Origin: Prostheceraeus crozeri
Taxonomy: Eukaryota > Platyhelminthes > Polycladida > Euryleptidae
DNA: 64,000 nucleotides
Reading direction: 5' to 3'
Assembly: GCA_907163375.1 (NCBI GenBank)
Contig: CAJQUW010004469.1
Location: 248,001 to 312,000 of the forward strand
Part shown: one piece after another, positions 54,779-64,000 of the stretch
Numbering within the stretch: the first letter of the stretch is position 1
Layout of the letters: each line of letters starts with the position of its first letter
Notes under the pieces: model-generated
The model's input: the letters and a program-made list of their open reading frames with translations, nothing else
Told to the model about the DNA's origin: nothing
The model's database searches: none
Translations under genes and position numbers: made by a program

Positions 54779-57700
54779 GAGACAGGACTTGATAAATATA
54801 ATTTTGATTTTCCGATACTCTTACAAGCAAATTTGATAGAAGATAGTTGAAAACAGGTCACCATTAACTTTTGCACAGTCACAATTGATGCTGATTTTCG
54901 CTGATTTTAAAAGTCATAGTTCTCCAAGCAGATGTCAAGAAGTCATGTTGACGGACGCACTTTATCACGTATCGGACAACCAAAAATCACAAAAGGAAAT
55001 GTGACTAAACAATGCTGTCAATCTCATTTTAGGGTTACTATGACGCTGCAACTATGATATTTTAAAAGTTTTGAGCTCATTATAGCACACCAATCGACAA
55101 ATAGACTTTTGAGGTATGGAAGTTATGAAGCTGTTATGCAAAAGTAGCACGTGTGACATCTGTAGTGCAGATTTACATGTAGGCCTATGTTTGCAAATTT
55201 TGACCATAGTTTGCTAGAGTTCTGTCACTACAAATCAGTTCACGCTTTTTCCTATTTTCATTCCAATTAGTGTTTTAGACATCGTTTTCTATGTGCGAAT
55301 TGTCAATGAACATGCACCACCTTGCGACGATCGTATATAACTTTGATAAATGAGCCATTCTTCGGGACTATGGCCGTGATATTTGCTGTGGAAATATATT
55401 TACCAGTCGCCACTTAGTAAACTGTTAGAAAACTTATCCTGAATGGATGCACATGAATCAAAGTATCGAAGTCATGACGTCTTGATACGGTGCAGAATCA
55501 TTTTCGCTTGATCACATAAACTGAATTGCTGTCGTGAAGAACAAAAAATCACAACTATGCTCCTACTCAACTCGTTTCACAACTCTTCCCGAAATAAATC
55601 ATGCAATAAATAATGAATGAAGAGTTTAGCGTGAAAAGAATGTTGGACAAGCGGCTACTGTTACTATTTTATAGTTTGACTGATGTTGCAATGCGAAAAG
55701 TGATTTTATGTAGACTGTATATAAAATAGCTTGTTCGATTTCGGTGTGGTGCAGTTTATCTCTTTTTCAAACTTGTTTCTCATTAATCTAGGTCAATGAC
55801 ATGACTTCTGATTTTTGTGGAAAGATACTGCAAATAATAATGTGAATCTGAATGTCTTCAGTAAGAAGTAAGATTGGCGAAAGCATGCCTACTAGGCATT
55901 TTCATACTTTCTGTAGGCTACCATGAAATTGAACTGTCTATGTAACTAAAGTAGCCTATTTTCAAAAGTAAAAATTATGAATTGATACTTTCATAGAATA
56001 TAACCAAATGAAAGTAACCAACTGTGTGATAAATTATCTGACTGCAAAATGTAGTCAGGAGTTCTGTTGAAGGTGTTCTTCCAGTCACCACAGCTTTCAG
56101 TCCCGTTATCATCAAACATCTCTTCGCTCGCCTTTCGGTGTAGCATCTACTAAAGCTGAAACATGTACGAGTATGCACATGTAAAAGAATTGTAAGTACG
56201 AGTACACTAGAAGCTAAGATTAACATCAACACATTGGCTATAAAATACAATTTAGTTTACATGTACATGTATAGATCTACTAAATGAAGCTTTTTTTCTT
56301 TTCTCATTTATTTACAATGCCAATTGATGTAGAATTTCCTCTCATAAGACTTTGTACAGAAGCGATTTGAGTTTGATGAGAAGAGTAGGCCAACTGGATT
56401 GTAACTTATTGTATATTGTATATCCCAATTCTGAGCATTTCTAGTTCCAACATTGATCGGAATACCTGAATTTCCTTATTCCGCACGTACTAGTTGCCTA
56501 TTTCCAATGCGCTAATGAAACGACTTACATGGACATGCACATGCGCAGCTAATATATATGCACATGAGTATAAGGCGGAATGATTTATCAATCATGTAAA
56601 GAATGCTTCCCTTAGTTGCAATAGTTCCTGAACCCGTGTCTCCTTTCATTAGTCAATTAATCAAACCTTCAGGATACTAAACATCGGAAGGCATGCGGCG
56701 CTGATCCATCAAATGAAGGTTCTAACGACCTTCAAGCTCAACTTACGCCATTCAGTGAAATGAAAGTGACCTTTGAAAATGATAAGTTATTGACGGCAAT
56801 ATTTCAAACTTCATATCCAATCACTACAGAATCAATGGAAAGAATTTTTGGGGCAATTATGCTGCTACAATTTATCTACATTAACTTTTAAAATTAGCAT
56901 CAAATCACACAGTGTCTTAAGGCAAATTTCTACATACTGACAATGCAAAATGACTTCCTGCTGCTGCATTTCGCACTGCATTGAGACCTTTCGCTAAGAA
57001 TTTATACATCGGTATTTCACACATAGACAGTGAATCGCTGAAGTCAGATTTGCATCTCAGATGTGATCGGAACTCAAATAGATGCATACTCTTTTGATTG
57101 AGAAAAAATAATTTTTACAATTAATAATGGTGGCGATGCCTTCAAAGTTGTTAACACATGTTTCTGTATCATGAACTAGAGGAGTGCGAACCCGACCCAA
57201 ACAGAACTTGACCCGAATTCGGGAGGTTTTACGAATATATTTCGGGTTCGGATTGATTGCAATATATTCGGGTTATGACTTTACGATGCTTAGAAATATA
57301 TAAATATGCTTATGATGTTTTGCAAACTTCTTTTATGGAGAAAGGTGTATTTTCCACAAGTCCATAGGTATACAAATTTCATGTATGTATGCATGTACGC
57401 ATTATAGAATGTTGAACAAATATCCTCAATCGCATATTTATTACAAACAGTGCTTCTTGTCTCATTAAACTACAGCTGATGAGATATTTTTAAGAAATGT
57501 ATTGAAAAATTGCAATATGATGAAGCTACATCGCAACACTAAGAAGCGAACAATAATAATAATAAACTGCTATTAAGGTGCTATACTCCGACATGACATG
57601 CGCATTTCAGTGATATAGCGAACAGCTGTAGCTCAGAAGTTGGCAACCGGCATCTTCATTATCATTGTTGTTGTTATTGACTACCACCGTATTCGTGATC

Positions 57701-58762
57701 TATCTGCAATGATTGATGCCGACTTGATTGTATTCGATTTTAATGAATCGAATTTACGAGTATGGTTCCAGTCTTTTTGTGGTCCTTCACAAGGCCCAAA
57801 TATCAGGAAATTCATTCTCCACGTTCGCAGTAATTTGATTTTTCAATGAAATCTTTTCGGGTTTCCGCTAAATAATCATCATTTATGGCATTACCACCTT
57901 TGAAGTGGTCACTTCATTCAAAGTTTAGAGGAGATAATACATGCATCATCTAATGATCTTCCTCGATGTCCAACATTGTTAAACTAAAAGCTCATTCATG
58001 TCCAACATTGAAGATAAACACATGCAAGTTTCTTAATCCAATAACGAGTTCACACGATCCGTGAAGACAACTATACCTTCAAAGATGTCGGCTTGTTTTC
58101 AAAGTGTCGGATGTTGCAATGATCATCACTTTTTGAGACATTCGACGATTATGCACTAGATGAACTGTCAATAATTCATTCTTACAGAAACAGTATGAAA
58201 ATTCATGCATAAATAGAATACTTTAGACATTTATGACTTTATCATGAATTCACAGCTGAAATTATGTATTTTATGTTGCAAATTGTAAAGGCTAGTTTCG
58301 ATGTTTGATTGTTATGATTATCACATTAATCAATAGTAATTCTTGTGATCTTGAGAATCTTAAAGACATGTTGCTTTTTCATTGGTGGATATTACTCTTT
58401 AATGAGTTGTGAAATGCATGAGAACCTGTTGTATAATGAATTTTATCTGCAAGGCTGTCATCCAGATTTCTAAACAGCGAAGATCTCAACAGTGTGATAC
58501 ATTTATTACTTAGCTTAGAAATCAGTCAGCTGCCTGTATAAGGTTCTATCTTATCTAGAATGACTAAATATTCAGAATTATTTCATGATCTCCACATGTG
58601 TTTGAACATTTTTGTTGTCATCTCATCAAAAACAGCACTATCATTCTTCCACTTGAACTTGCATATTGAATCTCTAAAAGTAGCTTCATGAAAAGGGCAC
58701 GAAAATACATATATAAATAAAAAATACAAGTTAAACTTTACTGGCAGTATACTACTCTAGCG
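54779..58762. other. Long stretch with no recognised gene
   Basis: AT-rich. At 57177-57255 CTAGAGGAGTGCGAACCCGA and TTCGGGTTCGG-type strings look like the end of a hAT-type element, but no partner end was found. Open frames at 55975 and 57640 have no known motif. Confidence 0.5.
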
Positions 58763-59187
58763 CAGAGTTTTTCAAAGTGTGGCACGCGTACCACTGGTTG
58801 CTGTTTGTGATTTCTACAATGTCATTTTTATTGTCGTCAGTCTTGTATCATGTCATTGTCAATCTGATAAGTGTTCGTTTCGTGATTCTAAATTGTATGT
58901 GCGCAATTCATTTCAGCGTAGTGCCTGAGTGAGAGCTGACCGAACATGTCGCGCGCTAAATGCTGTGAGGGATTAAGCTCCCTTCGTGAAAACGATTTGC
59001 CGCATTAAGATGTCTGCAATACTGCATTGTATGAAGTGACTACCTTTCTGCTCATCGGCTAATAGTGTTAGTTGGCTAAAGCCTAACAATTATAATCTGT
59101 TTTGAAGCGAAGAATATTTTTGGTGGTACACGAGCAAACGTTTCTGATTTTAGTGGCACGCGTTAACTAAAAGTTTGGAAACCCTTG
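58763..59187. mobile_element. hAT-like non-autonomous relic
   Basis: Left CAGAGTTTTTCAAAGTGTGG with CACGCGTACCACTGG, and, reversed from 59187, CAAGGGTTTCCAAACTTTTA with ACGCGTGCCAC, resemble the CAGTGGTTCTCAAA-type ends of many hAT families. No clear 8-bp duplication and no coding content. Confidence 0.45.
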
Positions 59188-59469
59188 GCTGGCTTAATTT
59201 AGGCATATTCAACAAGATAAGTTGCAAGACAAGTTCAGTTTTCAGGGTGGGTCATTTCAAAAGAACGAGGATGGGGTGGAAAAGCAAGTCACGAGAGTGC
59301 TTTGCCAGCCAGTCGGATGCTGACGGTGATGCCACGCAAGACGGTCATCACAATCATCAGTCGGAGCCACAAAGTCTCGTATGTCGCCCGTGGCGTCAGA
59401 AAGACGGTGTTCGAGCTCCTTTACAAGATGGCTTGTGATTTTCCCATATAATACCGCAGTTTTAACCGC

Positions 59470-60893
59470 TACTGGTTGGAAAATGAAAGGCCCACTGGTG
59501 ATGATTGAATATATTGGGCTCTTTGCAATTTCGGCAACTTCAATCAGAAAATCCGACTTCAATGGCTGAAATCTTCAAAAAAATGATTCCCCTTTTACAT
59601 TGTTTGTTAATAAAAAAACCACCAAACTTATTTTGAAAAAATCAAAAACTCATTGTCTGCAAAATGCATGTTGTCCACTCCTATTCAAGTGCAAACATTG
59701 GACTGAATATAAAGAAAGTACTCAAATGAAAGTATCTAAAGGGATAGCATGAATTCCGATGGATATATGAAAATTTTGCAAAGACGAACTCTTTCCATTG
59801 TCCTCCAAATTGGCTGATCGTTTCTCCGACTGGATTTACGTGGACGACAATGCCACTTGCTACAGGAGTTGTGTAACTAATTCATTCAACGATTAAGCCG
59901 GCTTACGAACTATTTTTTAATTTTGTTACCTTGACGCACTTTGCTACGTTGAATTGTTTTTGCAGCACGTCTTGAGTTGAATGTGGATTACGTCCCCGCC
60001 TCTTGACCTCTACTGGCTGGACTCTGTCCTTCTTTCAAATGACTGAGGTATAATTTCAATCAATAGTGACTCAATTTTTTTTGATGGATGCTAATTTTTC
60101 TCTACTATAAATTTAATTTTTGAGGCTGTACAGGACCGCGCTTGGTTGGGTTTGAGCGTCCAGGATTTAGCGGTCGAAACGCGATCGTCCTGACCAAGTT
60201 CCTGTTGATGACTTCATTAAAAATAGTCAAATAACTTATATGCAGATTTTGTACAATTTTTTTCACGTTTTGGCTTAGGGAACTAATATTAATTCTCTTG
60301 TACACCTGGTAGATTATAAATAGCGCAATCCCGCTGTGTTAGCTAGATCTGGTATTTTGATTGGAAACAGACCTGTCCTCTTATCATCTGAATTGGCAGA
60401 CTGTTAAATAGGATCTTTTCAATATTATAAGTGACAAACATAATTTTGAACAGAACGACTTACTCGCCAATTCATTACACATGAGGAGAGAAGAACCGTA
60501 GTTTGTCCTTCTGGTAAGTATTTTTAAACTTTTAGAAATTTTAGGATATAAAAATTGTCTTCTAATCATAATTTGCACCTACTAAAAATTAACTAGTCGT
60601 TAGCTTGTTTTTGTTTTTTTAAATTTTGTTACCTTGACGCACTTTGCTACGTTGAATTTGAAATAGTCCACTTGCTCACCAGACTTCAATCCAATTGAAA
60701 ATGTCTGGAGTCTGGAGTCTACTGAAACGGTGTGTGAAGCGATGAATTCTTACTGGAGATGGCCTTTCTCGACTTGAAGCTTTACCAAGGCAAGAGTGGG
60801 AGAGTTTAGATCAAAAAAAAATCAACCGCCTTATCAAAAGCATGCCTTCCCGAATTCGACAAATGATTGAACTTTATGATAAGGTTACGAAAT
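59470..60893 (+). pseudogene. Tc1-like transposase remnant
   Basis: Pieces in several frames: GPLVMIE (~59490), MNSDGYMKIL (~59750), then WIYVDDNATCYRSCV with the second catalytic Asp (~59830-59875), a gap, and CSPDFNPIENVWS with the catalytic Glu (~60675-60710). The C-terminal part runs through LEALP, DQKKINRLIKSMPSRIRQMI and ends TKY (~60890). The upstream half with the first Asp is not recognised. Frameshifts and insertions make it dead. Distinct from the DD34E pair at 13.9 and 28.9 kb, though related. Confidence 0.62.
59919..60658. repeat. 37-bp perfect direct repeats bounding an insert
   Basis: AATTTTGTTACCTTGACGCA... is found at 59919-59955 and again at 60622-60658, each preceded by a T-run. 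The 666 bp between are unrecognised and have no gene. They split the Tc1 transposase between its second Asp and Glu. Confidence 0.8.
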
Positions 60894-61086
60894 ATATAGT
60901 GAACACCAGCGAACGCATCATAGGCCCTTTTAAGGGCCAACTGACTCTAAAGAGCCACTGAGTAACAAAGAAAATTTTGTTTCAACCTTCATTTTCATTT
61001 ATCTCCTAAAGGTGTGTCTGTAATTGACAAAATATTGTTAAATATGACAAAGCTGAGGTTGTCCACATTTTGTGATGATCACTGTA

Positions 61087-64000
61087 ATTAATGCCAAGCA
61101 TAATAAACTACAAATGCTACATGTTGTATGAAACGAAATTTTGCACATCTGTTGTATCTTTGATTGTCTGAAACGGCGAGGTTTCATCGCTTGCCACTGC
61201 GATACAAGCTTGTGTTACATGCATGAAAAATGAGCAGGTCTTCTTCGTCCTTAATGATGGATTCGTCTGTCTTTATGGTTTTCAGTTAAGAAATGTTACC
61301 TTTTCTGACAATGATAGAGGCAACAGACATGTGAACTTTGGTTTCATATCTTAAATAAAATCATCACCTTACTATAACTGACATTTTGACGCTTCTTTTT
61401 GGGATTGTCGATATTACTCGACAAAGTGTCTACATTGTGCGAGCATAATTATATCACAAATCAAGTCGATGAATTTATAGATTCGAGTAAGAAGAAATTA
61501 TTTGGATATCATATTTCATTTTAAATTGAGAAATACGGCCGTGAGAGCCTGAAAGCCATTTTTACTGTCGATAAAACCCGATTGTACCCTATTATACTTG
61601 TAAAAATAAGTTACAGAGTAAATCGAAAGTTATTTGGTTCGGATACTAATTTAAAACATCTGCATTGATGCTGTTACAGCGATTGACTCCTCACGGCCTG
61701 ACCTTCACTTCTGCTTACGCTCATAGCTCACATCTAGTTAATCAGAATTCAGATTTGAAATGCATGCTGTTTTGATCTCACAGCTGCAGTAGGCTTGGTG
61801 ATTTCAACTTTCATGCAACTGCTGGAATCAGCTGTGCATTGTAAATTGGGAATTTAAACGATTTTATTCGAACACACTTGGTAGATGTGTTATTTTTGTA
61901 GACTAACATTTAATTAACGAGACGTTGTGCATGATGTATCAAATTTTATGTTTGTCAGCATATAATGAATGGTACACCGCAGCATGAATCGTCACGTTGT
62001 GTCAATCGTCAAAGATTAACAAATGAACGAAGGTCATGAATTGCATATTGTTAACTGTAAATATCTGCTTTTTGTATCAATCGTGGCACATGGCTTAACA
62101 TGGAAGTGAAATTGCATCAAAAATGAACACTCTTTTAGCTGAAACTAATTTGGCATTAAATACATTTGAATATCATTTGCATATTCTGTAATTAATCGCC
62201 AAGTGAAACGGAAGTTATTGCTAATGAGTGCTACTATGACCAGGGGCGTCGTGCGCCGCAAAAACTTGAGCAGGCCCATTTTGTGACATCATTGTTCATA
62301 AGTTTATGGGTCCACGCCACACCATTTGACTCACCGTTGACCGTGACCTTGCTGTCAAAACTCCATGGCCCTGTAGGCCTATAAATGTACATTTTTATTT
62401 TTTTCTTTCTGATTGTTAATCTTAATGATGCATAATAATTCATATTAATTTTCCCCTTGGATTTTAAAGTGATAGCAACAGAGTTAATAAGATTAAATTT
62501 TATTTTTCATTATTATTCAAAAAATACGTGATACACGTAGACAACACACCACCTCAGTCTTTAGCAATCTGAAACTATTTATTTAGCAGCAATTCTTCCT
62601 TCGAATTGACAAGGGAAAAGGGAAACAATCTACCTTTATAAGCTGGGTAAGCTCTTAAAAAATCTAGTGTGGTGGTCGAAAATCAAAAAAAAAAGCAGAA
62701 AAAATTAAAATTAATAGGTGTCTGCATGCATGCAAAATAATGGTGTGTATGCTATGCCTAAACAAACAAGTAGTGGGTGTGATGATTTGTTTCATTTGAA
62801 AAGAAAACAATAAAAAGGATGAAAAAAAATTGGAAAATGTGAATCTAACAATTAAGCATAAAAAGTTAAAACTACAAAAAAAAATGGGAAACAAAGGAAA
62901 AAAATAAAAATAATTTAAATGAAATGGTTAATTCCGTCATGTTGGCATCAGTCTTTCAGTCATTCTCGGACAATGAAGCAGTCAAAATCTGGTCAAAAAA
63001 CAAAAAAGTGCATTCACATGCACAAAAAATCGAAAAAAAAAATTGCAAAATTTATCACCAAACTATCATGGAAAAAAAAAGATAATTTGTTTTTCTTTTC
63101 ATCATCAAACTTCGGCTTTCATGGAAATAACAAGCATATATCTTGGCACAGCATGAAAACTTAGAATTTTAGATGTTATACCAACATGTAGATCTTAGGA
63201 AATCACTGTTATATAGGTATGTACGGGTTAAGGAAACACATTATTTGTATGTATAAACGTCAATGTGTGTGTTATGTATGGCTACACATTACAAACTAAA
63301 CATAAAAGCAGCTTGCACATACATTTTATGTAAAATATAAACATTGATTTATGCAGGTAACTTAAATAAGTGTAACTTGTATTATGCCAGGCTAATGTAG
63401 CAAAACCGACTTCAGACTACTTAGTATACTAATCAGAAAAATGTCTTACATACTTGTGGTATGAAATTCCTTCTTGAACTTGAAGTTATGCAATTACATG
63501 TATTCTATTCTTGTTTGCTCCGGGTACATTAAGATCTGAAATCTTCTTGTTAGTTTTTTCTTTTTATTTCTGATAGATTATTGACAGTGCGCAAAGCTAT
63601 TTGCTTTTTTATATAGAAGCCAATCTTAAAGAGCTGCTTTTAGCGGCAGCCATAGCTAGTGGGATCGCTTTGCTTCACTGCCTCCAGTCACGTTTCCCAG
63701 ATGTAGTCTGGTCATTGTGCTTTTATTGTTTTTAAAAACTGCTTCTACGGGTCCATCTGTGCACAGTCATTTAGGTGTCCTGGTCATCGTTGCGGACGGT
63801 TAACAACTTAGCTATGAATTGAACGGTTTGGGGTGATTCACATTAACCATGATGTTACGGCAAATGTCAGTACTTGGCTAAACATGCAAGCTAAAGATAA
63901 ATGGTGCCAGTGGTGTTTGTTAAAATAGTTTTTGTTTTGGAATTTGTGCACGTTTGCGTGAAGGATACTGGTGTGCAATAAGTTGGTAATACAATTTACT
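61087..64000. other. No recognised gene
   Basis: AT-rich. CAGGGGCGTCGTGCGCC at 62240-62256 resembles a hAT-type terminus but is single. 62640-63110 is A-rich with poly-A runs, giving Lys-rich chance frames. Nothing else supported. Confidence 0.5.

Larger units (their letters stand above)
59450..61084 (+). mobile_element. Tc1-like relic, interrupted
   Basis: Transposase pieces (below) run left to right and end near 60893; a likely right TIR, reversed CAGTGATCATCACAAAATGT, ends at 61084 against TA (61085-61086). The left TIR was not found. The body is broken by about 700 bp bounded by 37-bp direct repeats (59919-59955 and 60622-60658). Confidence 0.6.

Noticed and set aside
57626..57643. TAGCTCAGAAGTTGG, like a tRNA A box
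   Set aside because: No B box or cloverleaf downstream.
62240..62256. hAT-like terminus CAGGGGCGTCGTGCGCC
   Set aside because: No partner end or duplication found, so not called as an element.
62640..63164. Lys-rich and Phe-rich open frames
   Set aside because: Produced by poly-A and poly-T runs.
1..64000. CRISPR arrays, rRNA, prokaryotic operons
   Set aside because: No regularly spaced repeats, rRNA-like sequence or bacterial gene layout seen.

Overview
This is a window of animal nuclear DNA, AT-rich and almost free of recognisable host genes. No bacterial features (operons, Shine-Dalgarno sites, CRISPR) were seen. The evidence for a metazoan source is the mix of mobile elements: mariner, three Tc1-like elements plus one relic, piggyBac, a THAP/P-type element, hAT-like elements, three different Penelope-like elements (PLEs) and several CR1/L2- or RTE-like LINE pieces. 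The range of families and the recurrent GTAGGCCTAC motif suggest an invertebrate, perhaps a marine deuterostome; this is an inference and the species cannot be named.

Layout. 1-7.1 kb is a head-to-tail nest separated by TA microsatellites: a hairpin repeat, an intact mariner (100-1489), a Tc1 element with one nonsense codon (1631-3421), a PLE with a 600-bp inverted arm and an open RT/GIY-YIG frame (3461-6276), and the 3' end of a second PLE (6334-6981). 7.1-13.9 kb is mostly plain sequence with a weak GPCR-tail-like exon candidate (7881-8081), a hAT-like TIR pair (10710-12035) with a TA-flanked MITE inside it, and a dispersed repeat. 13.9-16.9 kb holds a broken Tc1 element and a 1.07-kb foldback element. 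18.4-21.4 kb is a composite inverted-repeat structure interrupted by another TIR element and by CpG-rich MITE pieces. 22.0-23.3 kb has a 62-bp direct repeat and a TATA-containing LTR-like stretch. 25.3-27.7 kb is a broken piggyBac with TTAA ends, followed at once by a PLE remnant (27687-28723) and an inverted second copy of the broken Tc1 (28864-30314). 37.3-41.4 kb is a nearly complete two-ORF LINE sitting inside a copy of the 12.9-kb dispersed repeat. 43.8-50.2 kb has a LINE tail, a 743-bp foldback MITE, a hAT-type element with a target duplication, a THAP/P-type element and an internally deleted LINE. The remainder to 64 kb is mostly featureless, with an RT scrap (54.6 kb), a hAT-like relic (58.8 kb) and a Tc1 relic broken by a 37-bp direct repeat (59.4-61.1 kb).

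There is no functional pathway here; the elements interact only by insertion into one another. The only frames that look able to encode full or nearly full proteins are the mariner transposase, the PLE RT/endonuclease (5'-truncated) and the LINE ORF1. The most interesting signal is that all three PLE families carry hammerhead-ribozyme-like motifs with very short, self-complementary stem III, one of them with a paired C3/G8 to U3/A8 change.
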